From positions 1 to 64,000 of the forward strand of contig JALLLS010000112.1 of NCBI GenBank assembly GCA_025094145.1: a stretch of DNA of 64,000 nt, written 5' to 3'. This stretch comes from Spinellus fusiger (taxonomy: Eukaryota; Mucoromycota; Mucoromycetes; Mucorales; Phycomycetaceae). The notes below the pieces were generated by a model that worked only from the letters and a program-made list of their open reading frames with translations, did not search any database and was not told where the DNA came from. The translations under genes were made by a program, and so were the position numbers. Shown one piece after another: positions 1 through 14,700 of the stretch (position 1 is its first letter; each line of letters begins with the position of its first letter).

Positions 1-1510
1 GCATTCATAGAGTATAGCATACCTAACCTAGCTACACCAAATAAAGCTAAAGCTTTCCTGAATCTCAGTGTATAAGAGTTTGGTTATGTTATTTTTAAAG
101 AACATCCTTTAACATCAAAAGATTACTTCGATGGATGACTGTATATTTGCAACTCTATGATCAACCTATTATAAATTATCTGTTAATTTATTATGCGTGG
201 TTAAATAATGGTAGTTATGAATCATCATATTTGTATTTCTTTTAACAACATATTCAATAGCGCCATTCAAATACAATGCAGAATGTTCTTTTACCAATAC
301 ACAGTCTGCTTAATTCAAGAAAATTAAAACCTAGTACTTGAGGCTATTTCTCTATGCATATTATCTGCATAGTTTACTAGAATAAATTATTATCTCATCT
401 ATTTCTACAAAAAAAATGTACAGGCCTTATTTTTTAGCCTATAGGAAGACATTAACCACATTAAAATATGTTGTGGTGTTTAATACAATTGTTACACTGT
501 TTCCGGAAATTATTCGTTTACTTTTTGAAAGAAAAATCCGTCTAAAAAATCGTTTATTCCGTTTTTTTGTATAGGCTCATAGCCAATCCTTCGTTCAATA
601 ATATTGAACAGGGTTTTTTTCCTAAAAAAGAAAGAAAAGAAAAGAAAAGAATAAAAGAAAAAACGAACGAACGAACGGATAATTTGTAAGAATATTGTAT
701 AACAATAGTGAATTGTATATTTTTCTTTTAGCCTTTCTAGATTTATTCAAATTTAGGTAGATCAGATATATACAACTATTTCAAAGATAGTTATTTCTAA
801 CAAACTAGCTAAACATATGTCATATAGAATGTATAGAATACTCTAATACAAAGGGCTTTATGCATTATTAGTTAATTCTTAACTAATTTATTATGAATTT
901 ATGTTTATTGACGTGTTTGCAAAATCTAAGTAAATTATATTTGGAGCAAAAGGCTTCTAATAATACCAATACATAAGTACCACTAATTTCGTTACAGACT
1001 TCTCTTTAAATGTCACAAATATGTCTTATCTTTTGTGTTTGTACTGTAATATTTTCACTACCATCATGCTAGATATAGATAATCCAAAAATACAATTTTT
1101 TTCCTAATATAGTTAAAATTTTATTTATGTGAATAACTTGTTTACTACGGTCGCTTAAATTGTATATTACAAACTTTATTTAATTTATATTTGTATGCTA
1201 GATTTAATAGTATACGAAAGGTTATATTTACCTAATATATTAAACTAATAAAGTTTCCCTCAACTCGCTCTTTCTTTATAATAACTAAAACAAATGTGAG
1301 TAAATATTCAATACACTTTTTTAATAATTTATTTGGTAGATTATGTATATAGATATATTCAGAGTCTTTGGTTTTCTTGAAAATCAACTCTCAATACATA
1401 ACAATAGAAATATTATATATTTAATTAAGCATAATTCTATTTATATATTTCATCTTGAGATTATAATCTAAAGCATCTTTGAACTAATACTGGGTTTTTT
1501 TTCCAAACAA

Positions 1511-1736
1511 TTTGTGCACTAATTTTTCAATTTTGCGTATACCATGAGATTAATGAAAAGCTTTACAATCTCATTATTTATTTTCCAAATAATATCTATA
1601 AGTGCCTAAACTATGAGTCAATGCTTTAGTAAATCTTACTATGAATAAAATTTGATCTTTGGTGAAGACAGTAAGATTCTATAAAGCTTTTCATTAATCT
1701 CATGGTATACGCAAAATTGAAAAATTAGTGCACAAA
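1511..1736. repeat. Inverted repeat, 55-bp perfect arms
   Basis: Positions 1511-1565 are the exact reverse complement of 1682-1736, separated by about 116 bp of AT-rich loop. Beyond the outer ends, similarity continues through an eight-T tract with one indel and two mismatches. The arrangement fits a foldback or MITE-type element. No target-site duplication is clear. Confidence 0.8.
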
Positions 1737-4126
1737 CCGTTTGAAAAAAAACAATTTATAATATGAAAAAAGAGAATAAAAAAGTTGCATTTGAAATGAA
1801 TCAGGGATTTTTATATCTCAGAGTGCCCAAATATATCAGGTAATATGTTTGCATAATATAATATTGATACAGAATGTAGCACTTAAAATAACTATTACAT
1901 TTATCTCCTTGCTGAGATTTATACAATAGTTAAGATAAAATACTAAGTTATCAACCAAACATTTGTCTAACAACAATCTATTTCTTTGATATTCAAGCTT
2001 AAATGTTATTTTTGTAGTGTCAATATCATTTAGCATATAACAGATTATAAAACATCTTGACAAAAGTAGAAAAAATATAAAAGGCTTAATAAGTAGTTTT
2101 TTTTCTTTCAAATATATTGATTTTCTATTTTTTTATATATATTAAAAAAAGCATTATGCTTTGATATTTAATGTGCTTCTAAATCTAATTCAGCGATATA
2201 TTATAATATTAATAGAGGAAGTAGTAATATATCAGTGAAATTATATGGCAACAGTGAAGAGATAGCTCTTAAATATTTCTATAATCAATCTAGATCAACA
2301 CCTTAGAGAATATTTAGTCATTAGGCTGGTATACTATATGTGTTCAAATCATAACTCGATAAACAGAGGCTAGTCTGTTGCTGATCTAGGAAAGGTATCC
2401 ATCAATACTAATAAACAATGTATTGATACTATTGATTAGTAGTTGTTATCAAAGATAAATAAAGGATTAATAAGGCTTTATGTCTAATAGACTTGCCTAT
2501 AGTACCCCATCACCTATCTTTATATTCTTTTCAATCTGAAACTCCAAATACAGATATTAATCATGCTGTTATGAAGAGTTATGTTGAATCAAGTTTAGAA
2601 AAGGTATCTTAACAGTTAATATCAATAGCACACTTTTATCTTTGATACTTTATGCTAACATTTGGTGTTGCTAGTGGTGTTCCAAATAATACGATTGACA
2701 ATCATATCTTTTTTTCCCTATATAACCTATATTCAACCCAAAATCGGTGATGAATATGGTAGAATTGTTTTCTAAACACAGATTCTCGGCGGGCAAACCT
2801 TGTTTATTTGATGTAGTATTAAATATCTCTTAAGCTAATTAGAATATCTAGTATTATATTCTCGATACCTTTTAGTAGATATGGATTAATAAATTACAGA
2901 GATCATCATCAAAATAATCTAGTTGGTTTAAGATAATAGAACCTACAATTAAATAAATAAATATCGTCTGAGCAGTAATAATATCATTGACTTAGACGCT
3001 CTTCTAAACTATTATAGATCAAGTAAAAATCTGGTCTTACAGATACAACTTAGAACAAGCAAATGAGACAAAAGTCTAAATTAATATATCTACTGCTTTG
3101 TTAAATCTTTACGTGTTCTTGATAAAAAATTTCTTGGTACATATATAAAATATTAATGAAAATAATTTCATTTTCCTGTGACTTTTAGGATGGTTGCCTC
3201 TCATAGTTGTTGTTGTTGTTGTTTTTTTTTTTTTTAAAAAAAAAAACACCGCTAACAGTGCGAGTATTGGTCAGGAAGTTAGTAGTTCGTGCATACAGTA
3301 AGCGCATTTTTATTTTGAAAGATATTTTTATTGTTACTAAGAAACAATCTATGCTAAATGAAGGATGTAGTGCTTTAACTAAGATAAGACGAATATGATT
3401 AATGTTCTTTGGGGAATTAGTTCGAACTTGAATCAATTTAAATATGATAATATTTATAGGTGTTAGTTTATGTTTCTAGTATCTTAGGGCCAAATAGATA
3501 AAATGATTTCTTAATAATGATTAATAATGATTAATAATTAGTATTATTTGTGTTCTCCAAAGCGTTTATAAAGCTACCTGATCATTTTACCATAAAGTTT
3601 ATCAATAACCAACTGTTCTATATTTCTTCATTAGGCATGGAAATTAGAGTTAATTCCCACAGGTATATATGACTGGGAATAAATATAAAACAAACAACAA
3701 CCAATTGTCAATTTAGGAAATTGACTTAATTTTTAGGCGTGATAGTAATTAAAGATTATAGATAACGGAACCATTGAGGGTTTTTTACTTGTTCAAAAGG
3801 CCGAATTAGCTCTATAATTTCTACACTGAGAAAATGTATCCTTAATAAAAATTAAAAGTCATATTATTTCCTTTTTAGACTTTATCTTTGTATTTCTATA
3901 ATTTCATTATTCTGAGATTTTTTTTTGTCAACTCTTCTCTTTCTGACTTGATCTGCGCCTAAATATATCCAAGTTAAAGAACCCTACACAAAAAATGATC
4001 CTGAGATCCGATCACTGATCCCTAATCACCACACGGATTATTTTTCTTTTGAGTAATCTACATTCTCTCACCGACACTAGCTCTTTGAAGATTTTATCTT
4101 AGATATGTTATTCATTCTAGTGATGA

Positions 4127-4379
4127 AGAAATAAATATTGGGACGATTTTATACCCCGAGAAGTTCTCTCGTTTGCTTAATACTTTTCCATACAACTATC
4201 TTTACTGATTCTAAAGACACAGGTTCCAAACTATATTGTATAAACCAGAAGCATATTTTAATATCTTATTAAAAATTTAAAAATTATATCTTTAGAATCA
4301 GTAAAGATAGTTGTATGGAAAAGTATTAAGCAAACGAGAGAACTTCTCGGGGTATAAAATCGTCCCAATATTTATTTCT
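4127..4379. repeat. Foldback element with 91-bp perfect arms
   Basis: Positions 4127-4217 and 4289-4379 are exact reverse complements over 91 bases, separated by 71 bp. Arms of this length without a mismatch in such mutated surroundings imply recent insertion or arm correction. No ORF lies inside. The outer ends read AGAAATAAATATTGGGACG, so a TA target within the first bases is possible but not provable. Confidence 0.85.
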
Positions 4380-7300
4380 CCATGACCAATCTGTTTGTCT
4401 TCTCTCACTAAAGGTTTCTATGTCTTTTTTGTCTACTCATTTCTTTAATCTTTTATTTTTAATGTCTAAGTTTATATTTCATCTTCTTATCAACATCAAT
4501 AACTCTAAATTAATATTGAAAAGAGTATAAGGCTCAATAAAAATCTTATTAACAAATATTAATATTTTGCATGATCAATTTCGCTTATACAGCAGATTAA
4601 ATCTTCTTCTATAGCTCTAGCTCCTAGGAAATTTTTATTTTTGTAGTAAAGAAGAGTTTTTGTTTCTAATGTCTACATTAAGATACGCCTAAAAGTGTTC
4701 AGCTGGTTAAGATCTAGGGTGTTTGTAAATCAATTAAGCACGATATCTACACCTTTTCTTTCTCTTCTACTTGAAAATATATGACTGTTATTTACTAAAG
4801 GCAAAAATTGCCACTGAAATTTGAGAAGAAAAATTACAATATTTTGGACAATATCTCTGATAAATAAATGCACTTATCAGAACACATACCGTCTTTTGTA
4901 AATATGAAATTACAGTTGATTTATAATTGAATAGTCTCACAAAAATTAATCCCTGGAAAAACTATTCATCTATAAGATGATATCAAATAAGGCTTATGAT
5001 GGCCTTTCTTAGATGAATCACACTTCCTTCAAGTATATTAGCAGCTTATGGGGAAATTTGAAAAGTTGAAAGAGGGCAATTTGTTATATTATATTCACAA
5101 AATAATGTGCCAATCATATATCCAATGGCATCATTATTAAAATAAAAAACTTGATTGGAGTAGAAAATAGTCGAATTTTCAATTTATTTTCATAAGGCAA
5201 CTTTTCTGTACATATTAACCGAACTTAGCTTTCTAATGTTAAAAGTTGATCTTTCAATCTGATGACCGGGTCTTTAACTTTTTTATATGGCGCCCTATCA
5301 AGATGTATTTTCTACAAATTTGTTTACTGTTTCATAAACTAAATAAATAGAAAAGTAAGAGAAAGTAAGAGATAGTAAGAGTATGCTATTGTCTGAAAAA
5401 TGATTAATTTAATCATTTATCTATACTGATAATTTAAATGAGTTATATTTGTTAGATCTAGACTATTAAGTGTACTCAACTAATCCTTTGCTTTATACAG
5501 ATAAAAGTCAGTAGATTGCTGTGCTTTGTATCTCTTGGCATTAGATTATTGTTTGCAATAGAAGATCAAGTAATTTAAACAATAATATAACAATTTTCCA
5601 AAGAAATAAATATGGCAAAAAAAATACCTCATCAACTAAAAAGCAGATTGGAGACACTGAGAACATACATCTGAGTGTGATAATATCAGTACATTTATTA
5701 ACACTTTGTTTAAAGAACTTATTTTTCCTTAATTACTCTATTTGTTCTATGTCTTATTACTCTCTTTGGATAAACAAATAAAATGTGACTAAGTGGTGTA
5801 CCATTAACTATCACTCTGAAAGATATCATTGAAGAAGTTTATGATAATTGTCATAGGCAATATTGAAAAAATGATTAATATGAAAGATGAATATTGTGGA
5901 AGCTAATAGTCAGTTAATAAAAAAAAATTAATTGTTTAGTGGAAACCTTTCTTAAGCTAATCAATATTAACAAAGATTTGAGAAATCAATTAACATAACG
6001 TATTTTTATGCAAATAATTTGAAAAACATACGAATCTTTATAGTTGATTGGTGAAAATCTTATTAAGATTTCTATTAAATCAATCAATGTTAAATATTAA
6101 CAATTTCATGGCTATAAAAATCACTGGATTGTAAAAGATCTTAGTTTATATGGAATCCTTCACCACAGATATCAGTAGTTTGGGGTTTCCAAGAAAAAAG
6201 CCTATATAAATATCTTTTGATATTGTTAATTTGTATTCACCTTCACTTTTAATTCTTAATCAGTTTTTTATGGTGGCTGCGTTTTTTTAAAGAGAATGTG
6301 TGGCAGACAAACTAAAATAACAGGTAAACGATATTATTCTTTTCCATAATCTCAATAGTTTTGTTAATGTTCAATATCTGATTTACCACGACTGCAAATT
6401 CATTATTAGTATTTTATATATAGACTTTAACCATCCAACAAATGAAAATATTGTCTTATAGTAAGAGATAGATATATTACCAAAGTGACTAGTACTTTGC
6501 GTGATTGTCTTTAGTCTCAATGGCACTAACACCTCCACCTCCACTGGAAACCAAGCACATTCACGAAGAGTTTGAGTATCTTGAACTATTCTTGAATTAT
6601 TGAAGATTACAGCTTTTGTTTGTAAATGTTTTTTTCTCGAGTAACATCAGACATATTTAGTTGAGTGTACTTTTGCACATTGTACTGACCAGCTGAATAT
6701 TGTCTCTACCATTTTCCGCTTTCAATGTCTTTTTACTCTTTCTAGTATTACTGCTAAAGTTATCTTATTGCAAAATGCAACTAAATTCGGGTTTCAGGTG
6801 TAGGAGACAAATTTTGGGGAATACATCTTCAAAATATCCATGTCTTTTTTGGAATTTATGTTACCATCCACAATACACATACTTCTAATATCTTTACCGC
6901 TGAAACAACATAACATACGATTAATTATACCCAATTCATTATCAAAGGTCGGGCACTTGATAGAGGTCCCATGTCTAACTCAAACAACATGCACTTACTT
7001 TTACTAATTCTCATGAGCTCATATTGCAACTCGTTAGACCAAACCATAGAGCCTCACTGCTTATGAATTTAATGATAGTGTAAATAGACTTATTAAAGTC
7101 CTGCGTTTATGTATTCCTTCTTTAAAGAGTACCAAAGAATGATTTTCATGACTATTGCCCTTTCTCCTAATATAATTTTCCGGTATAATCACGCGAATAA
7201 GCATTACTTTGATCCTGATGAGCTCTGTCTTGGGCTAATAGTGATTATGTTTTATCTCTTTAGTAATTGATTTGACATTCATATCTCCAAATTTATTCTT

Positions 7301-9139
7301 TCATTTTTTTGGTATATAAATATAGAAAGCAGGTGCTGTGAAAGCTATTTAGTTTTCTCGAGAAGTTGGAAACTTAAATATTCAGTATTCAGACTGTTTT
7401 ATAAATATATTACAGTGAACACAGGCACAATGGCTGAGTGAGCTACACTGATTTTTTAAGTTTTTCAATCCATGTCAGGTGCCTTGGAAATTGAGCTAGT
7501 TTAGACGGATGAAGTTGTTAGGAGAGACAGTTATAATAAAATATAGTAATAACTATCTATGCACAAAAACTAAATAAAAAGGCACTCCGAAATTTAAATA
7601 TAATAAAAGGAAAGAAAAAAAAATTAGTTTCTACGGGTCACTTAATTTACTAACATTTTTTGCTATTTATGGTTACTTTATATATAAATATATATTATAG
7701 CCTTTGTTATCTTTTGATTGGATATTATGATTTCCGTTTACTTTTTCTTTCCGCTTATACTATAATTTGCCTATCTTTCCAGTTAGTGATAAAATTGGCT
7801 TTACTGGTTGGACAGTCTAATGTCAGACCTCTTTTTAATCAATCTTTTTGGTAAGATCAAAGAAAGATGTATTTCAAGCTGAGAACAGAGATTGTGATAA
7901 GTCCAATCTATTGAATTTCGATTAAAATCTATCTTCCACAAGGATTATGGAATAGTAATATGATATAGCCCATACCCTATAATATTCTCTCACGACAAAT
8001 TTATGAAATTCAATATAAACCCTCATGAATATATTTGTATTTATATAGATATTAATCCTTTAGAAAGTGACTCGGGAGGCTGTATATTAGGTAAGTATGC
8101 GTTATTATTAATTTTAAACGCTTAGTCAGATTAATGCAAACACTTGTGAAACTATACTCAATATACATAAATAATCTATGTGCTAAACTCATAAGAATTT
8201 AGATTTATTATACTATTTACTAAAGTCTTTAACGGCTTATCATAACACATACATACATCTGATAGTTTGGATTTAAGAGTGAAAGTATTTGAAAGTTCAT
8301 AGTTAGTGGTTTGTCAACTGTTGATCAGAATGTGTCGGCTGTTACAAACATTTGAAAAAAGTTAATATAAATAACGGGCCTTTGATATTGTCAATTTTTT
8401 ACATGATATCACTTAGTATTTCTCTAGAGATTGCCTCTGTCTTGTAATCAGATCGGATAAATTTTGTCTTTTATTAGTATTTCTCTAGACATTTTATGGA
8501 AAATAGGACCAATACTTTGCTGCTTTAAGGATTTATTTAGAAATATGAAGATAATAACAACTTTACCAAACTAGTGTGATAAGTTGAAGATTAAATTTAA
8601 CAGATTAGGTTTCTACTATTCTTTGTAATTTTCTTTTCCTGGATTTAATTTGCTTCTTCAACTTATGCAAAGCAACAAAAACACCTCAAAGTTGTACCGA
8701 AGTGTATGACATTTAAACTGGAAGTTAAAGTAAATAAGTTCAAAGCCCATTGAGTTTACATTTTTGCATGTTCTTTTTCCTGTAGTGAAACATTCAGAAT
8801 AAAACAACATGTGTATTCTATTGTATTCTAACTCTTGTGATAACATCAAGAGGCTGTATGAAGTAGAGTTTTTATATATAAATATAGTTAAAATAAACTT
8901 TGTAATTTATTTATTTATTTTAAAGTCACTTAAACTCTGTTTCTTGATGAAAATAAGTGCAAAATAATATTTGATGAAGGTATATTCTTTAGTGTAAGTA
9001 TTACCGAAAATTTACATAGATTTGAAAAATAATATAAATAGAAAATGAGACATGAAACGTCATAGTAAAGAGGACATGATTATTGAACTGATAATCAATG
9101 TTATGACATATAATGCTGTGTTGACTTATATCTAAGTCT

Positions 9140-11781
9140 TTATGCAATCTTAATAGAGGGTAGGGGTAAAGGAGAGGATAGAGGTGTAGAATGATGAATC
9201 TGTGCCATGGAAGTAGAGTTATTTGGAGGAAATATATTATGTTCCATTGATGCTGGGGTTGTCTCCTCTATTTTAAGAGTTTGCGGCTTTGATTCATTTA
9301 CAATTTTAGATGATCCTGCTGCTGATACAGTATAACGTGGAGTAAAAAGGATTGAGGAGTTATTTGATACACGATTACTGGTCAAACTGTAGTTTACACC
9401 TCCACAAAGTCCACTGGAGAATGTTGAGTCAGTTCTTCTTCTGTTGCGTCCTGGTTTATTAAATCTTGCAGGCTCAAAAGTCTGCCAAACATATTGTGAA
9501 CATTTCTCGGCATTTCGTAGATCTTGAATCATTTTGGCAATTGTATTTTTACGTAAACCAAAAAAGTCTGGTCCAACAGGATTATGTCCGTATTCTTGAT
9601 TGCGTATTGCAAAGGCACGTCTATATATGTATATTATTTATTTAAAATAAATAAATAAATTAAGTATAAATACAGTGTTTCTTATTTTAATCGTTCTTTA
9701 CCTGACAATAATTGTCCAGACTGTTGTAGGAGTAGGCCCTGAATAAGTTATTGGGCAATCGTCGGCAGTGACTTCAAACTAGAACAATATTCATGAATAG
9801 ATTTGTTACTATTGTTCAACTGCTTTATTTAAATGTGCATCAATTTACCTTTGGTTCTCTACCATTCTCCAGAATACGACATGTGTATTGTGTATCTGAT
9901 TTAGGATCTACCATACTACGATACCATCTACAATAATACAAAGATATAAAATATATTAATAAAATATTAAACAACCCATCTTTTTTACTTACTTGCGTAC
10001 GGTATAATTCACAGGGTAAATGTAGCGCTGATTATGATAGGCAGGTCGGTCCCAAAATACTATGCCGAGATCAACAACAGTCCATGAATCAATCTCAACT
10101 GGTAAAATATAATCGCCTTTATCATTGCGATCAACTTCATAATAGGTACGAATTGCTGTACTAATGCCCTGTGTTTGTTGAATGATGTCGGTACTACTAG
10201 CCTCTGTGCAAATGATTGGAGAACTCTTTTTTCTCTTCTTGTTGCTTGGGGCATAAACAACAGGTATAATAGCTGGGGCATCTGAATTATAATAATCGTA
10301 GCTTTTTGAACTAGTAGACAAACTTGACTGGGGTTGCTTTGTATCAAGATTTATATCACTACAGGCATCGGGATCTTTAACATTCATAGGAATGGAACAT
10401 AAAGACATTATCTCAGTTGGTGCATTAAACACTACCAAGTGTTCTTCATTTTCAATTTTTTGGTAAATCTGTCTGTTTGTACTGTGTGAATTTGATTCTT
10501 CTGTTATCTGTCTTTCATCAGTAAAATATCTGATATCTTTCGATGACGCTCTATTATTTTCTTCGTATGATATTTCTTCTGAACCATTCCTATAGGTCTT
10601 GGAATAGTTTGAGTACTCCATACAATGAGATGTTGGAGATACTAGTCTTGTTTGCTTATAGGTAAAATCTTGGGATAATGGAGCTGATACACGAGTTATA
10701 CAGCTAGAATGAGGAATTACAGGCTCTGGTCGAACAATCTGAGGAGGTGGGCTGTTTAGTATATCATGTGGTGGTGGTAGCCTGTTAGAAGTTAGATTTG
10801 ATAAAGAAGGGATAGGTGGTGATGACGACATAGATAAGACAGGAGACTTTTGCTTTTGTTTCAAATATCTATCAAACTCTGATTCAGTACTTCTATCAGA
10901 AGAGATGTGTTGAATAGGCTTCAAGTGGCTATTAATGTCGTTGTCTGCACCATTAATATAAGAAGATGGGCTTGAATAGACATCATTGTTTTGCCAAGTA
11001 GATGCTGTATTTTGTTGCATTACTCTGTCTATACCACAGTTACATGACTGCAGACGTGTTGGTAATTGCATAGTGTTCCTAAAATTATCGAAATTTTGTG
11101 ACTTTAGAGCACTATAGAAATCGTCTTTCAACCATTTTAAGGTCTAATTTTGATAGCGTCAGTACTTTTAAAGCAGTAGTCTACATTTTTATTGTACTTA
11201 CTGGATGAAGCTCGACATTTATCGCTATATATGTGCTCTCTGCTTCTACAAGTTTTCCAGAAATGATCTTATTACAGGCTTCCTCTGACTCCATTATCCA
11301 AGATAACAGGCCTTGTCCCTCCCATATGTACTCCTCACGACGACAACTTGATGTAGATTCCTCATAATTAGCTATATAGATGGCCAAGTCATGATTTCTA
11401 CAGATGATGTCGGGGCTTGACAGATGGAATTAACAGAAAAAAAGACCAATATCACGTGTGAGAAATCAAGCTTGTAATAACATTGTAAGGTTTGTAAATA
11501 TTATACCTAGATGAACAAATAGCCCAAATACATTCTTTGAGTGAAATTGGGACGTTTTTACTTTTCGAGTCAAGATCAAAAATGGCATTGAAACTGGCAA
11601 GACGTATAGAGGAATATTTTTGGACTGAATAATAGACCTTCACTGAAAAGTAAATAATAATTAGAGACCACGATGTGTTGTGCACTTGTGGGATAGTGCA
11701 TGTATGCCCATATGTACATTGATATAATAAAAATATGAATAATATTCAAAACAACTAACCTTTCAATTGTACATTTTTCAT
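9140..11781 (-). CDS. FYRN/FYRC chromatin protein with Spt21/Ams2-like N-terminus
   Basis: Seven exons on the minus strand: 11781-11760, 11642-11507, 11415-11202, 11143-9993, 9927-9849, 9778-9702 and 9620-9140. All introns are GT-AG and the sum is 2160 nt, giving 719 residues. The C-terminal third carries an FYRN domain (YIYPVNYTVRKWYRS, then QYTCRILENG) followed at once by FYRC (GPDFFGLRKNTIAKMIQDL). This pair is known from MLL/trithorax, JARID-type demethylases and TBRG1, where it folds as one chromatin-associated unit. The first roughly 125 residues (MKNVQLKVKVYYSV through WEGQGLLSWIM) resemble, from memory, the N-terminal domain of Spt21/Ams2, regulators of histone genes. The middle is a low-complexity Ser/Pro/Asn linker with a basic NKKRKKSS stretch that could be a nuclear localisation signal. 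I saw no PHD, SET or JmjC domain. The start is the only ATG that splices in phase with exon 2. It is the only sizeable intact multi-exon gene in the AT-rich half. Confidence 0.85.
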
Positions 11782-14700
11782 AGTGCTTTGTGGATGGGGA
11801 AAATATTAAAAAATGCTTTTTTTTTTTAAAAAAAAAATAAATAAATAATAAACTTACCAAAAGTTCTTAATAGACAATAAAAAGGATCAACAAAAAGGAA
11901 GATTAAGGGAATAATATGTTTCAATAATAGAAGATGAATGAGTACTTCTGTATGTAAATAGATATTTCTATATTTCTTGTATATATCAAAGTTGATAAGT
12001 AGTAAAAAAAAAGGAGAGTTAAGGAATATAGGAAATTAGGAAGAACAAGAGAAAGCTATAACTTTTGTCCTTTTTCATTTTCTTTCACTTAGAAAGATAT
12101 AAAGTAGGTCAATGTGTTTCAATACTAAACTCCCTATCTTCTGAATTTGGTTACCTTGAACTTTTTTCTGAGTCAGCTTTCGGCCCCCCTTCCTTTCTTT
12201 GTAGTCATACCCCGAAACACTCGGGCTATAGATAATACATACGTAGATTAAGGCTATAAAAGAATATATGCTCGTGAGTGGAAGATTTGAATCATAGTTA
12301 TTGTATAATTTATAGAGCTTCAAATGCTGTATATAATTTAATGTATTTTTATTATATATTTTTTGGTGGATGTTTACAGAATAATCAGACTTTTTGTTGA
12401 GCATTTACGTAAAAATTACATTAGATCGACTTGTCTAACGTGGCATTTCTTTGTTTCTTGCAAGCTTGCATGTCACTTATCTTAATCTCATAATATTATA
12501 AAATTTAATTATGTTTTATCAACTATTAACCCTTTGTTACTCTAAATGTCGCACATATTGCCAATGAAACTACAAAAAGTGAGACCCTGTTTAGAAGAAC
12601 CACGCTTTTAGTTCTTGCATATAAATTGCTAGCTTCATTTATTGATATTACACGTATTTCCAATATTAAACCTACATTAAATATTAAGTGTCTTATAGAA
12701 AATAGTAGAGTTACATGAGAGTCTGTGAGCTATATTTTTATTCACTAATTTTTATATTATTTAGAATAATGTCTCATGAATACCAATGTAAGCCATGTGT
12801 CTTTTTATTCAGTACAAAATATATAATTTATATAAATACTACATTAAAAATTTATCTATATGTTTGTTCCTGCTACATTATAATGCCAAGGGATGTATTT
12901 AAAATGAGTACATTAACTGTTGTCTCTGCCTCGTTGCTCTAAATAAAAGTGAACACAATTGAGTAGATTGAATAGAAATCAATGACAAATACCCATCTAT
13001 TTATGTGAAATAATGTAACAAACTAATGGGATTCATTGAAAAAGTTGGTATTCACCCATGCTCTTTGCTTAGTAAAATGGGGATTACTGGTTTGTAAAAA
13101 AATAAATAGAATAGTGAAATAAAAAAAAACATGTACTGACTTTGTTAGTGGTAATGCTACATTGAAAGCACGGCCAAGTTATTTGGTTTGCGTACTACCC
13201 AAAAAAGGGATTACTACACTTCAATCACCAAGCACTCGAATCATCATAGAGGAACTCAAGAAACAGAACTGCACGACGCAGTCCTTAACTGGAAACCGGA
13301 GATAGTATTTAGTTTATCTGTCAACTATTGCCCTACATTGATCATATGATGTACTAAACACCTTCATCGATCGTGGCTTTAACAATGTAGATGTAATATT
13401 TGTATTTTATTTAGTTACCATGTCAACTATTATTATAAACTATTTTGAAAGTTAACACTAAAGGAATATTGTGAAAACATCTAATCTCGTGTATTTGCAC
13501 AATGGTTGTTTGCTATTTATCTATTACTCATTCTATTTTTATATACCTAAATCTACATCAATTCTATTTTTTTCAGTTAGGCTAATATTTCTCAAAATAC
13601 AGCTCGAGATTTTTTTTATTGAGCATGGCAATAGAATTGGTCTATAGGCTTCGAGTAGTTAAGATATTTTACACAAGTCACGTGCTTTGACTGTATTCTT
13701 TATTCTTTAAACTCTATGCATATTATTTAGAGTATGATTTATCGATGTTAATAAATTCTATTAATGATATTTTGGTTTTATTTTACATGAAATTGTTCAG
13801 AGGCTTTCAAGTATCTGTGTCGACATTTATATAGTACTACCTCTTAATCTGGTTATGCTCTTAATGGAGAAATGTAAGGTTTGGAAATTATGCCTACAAG
13901 ACTCACCCCGACAAATACCTATTAAAAGCAATACTTTGTTAGCTAGCATACTTATTATGTCAAATTTTGGCATCCTTTGTGCAACTACCATACCTAACCA
14001 TTAGTACGAATATACCAGGCCCTCGTTCGCGGATATTTGGACAATCTTTCTCAACTTCGGATTAATTTGTGTAACTATCTGAAGTGGCATTTGAGTAATG
14101 AATACAAACAGAATATTCATCTCAATATAAAGTATTTTTCTATTCTTATATTTGAGTTCCTACCTAGAAAGAGTTTTTATTTATTTATTTACATCTGTAT
14201 TGGTCTATATTAAACTATCTACTTTATTTGTGTTAGAGAAACTCAATACCCTCATTTACTTTTGTCGTATTTTGTTTCACTTGCATTATTTATTTAAGCT
14301 GCTGACTTGTTTGCCTCTTCTTGTGATTCCTGACCAATAGCCTATTTTTATAAGCTAGTCCGTTCGTTAGTATTTTATTTCCTTAAATCAATACCAATCA
14401 CTATTTTTTTTATATTTTGTTATGTCTAGCCAAATTGTGCAAGACATTGATGACACTACGTAATATATTAGTATATATTTATAAAAGATAAATATGTCTT
14501 AGGTATATGTTTATTAGTTTGAAATAAAGTAGATAATCATCATCAATATTAATTTCAATCCTATTTAGCTGCAAATATATGTATTCTAAGTAATCAGCAG
14601 TCTTGTTTTTATAATATCTTTAATAATCTTGTAATCTATGATAGTGAGCAAATATTTTAAGTTGTAGCTAATAAGGTATTGAGATCAAAAATGATCAAAA

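Larger units (their letters stand above)
1..9139. other. AT-rich gene-poor interval
   Basis: This is very AT-rich DNA with frequent stops in all frames. Apart from two strong inverted repeats (annotated separately) I see no supportable gene, RNA gene or complete mobile element. Short coding-like scraps occur, such as a 27-codon ATG ORF at about 6520-6603, but none joins to neighbouring exons or resembles a family I know. It reads as old, mutated intergenic or transposon-derived sequence. Confidence 0.6.

Noticed and set aside
3400..3440. GTTCGAA-like B-box suggesting a tRNA
   Set aside because: No cloverleaf, anticodon arm or acceptor stem can be formed around it.
6520..6603. 27-codon ATG ORF starting MALTPPPPLETKHIHEEF
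   Set aside because: Coding-like composition but no splice partner, no family and no support from neighbours.
6700..6888. 62-codon ORF with a signal-peptide-like start
   Set aside because: It begins at TTG, not ATG, and the rest has no coding character; hydrophobic runs are common in AT-rich random frames.
11452..11860. Two overlapping minus-strand ORFs
   Set aside because: They are read-throughs of exons 1-2 and introns of the FYR-domain gene, not separate genes.
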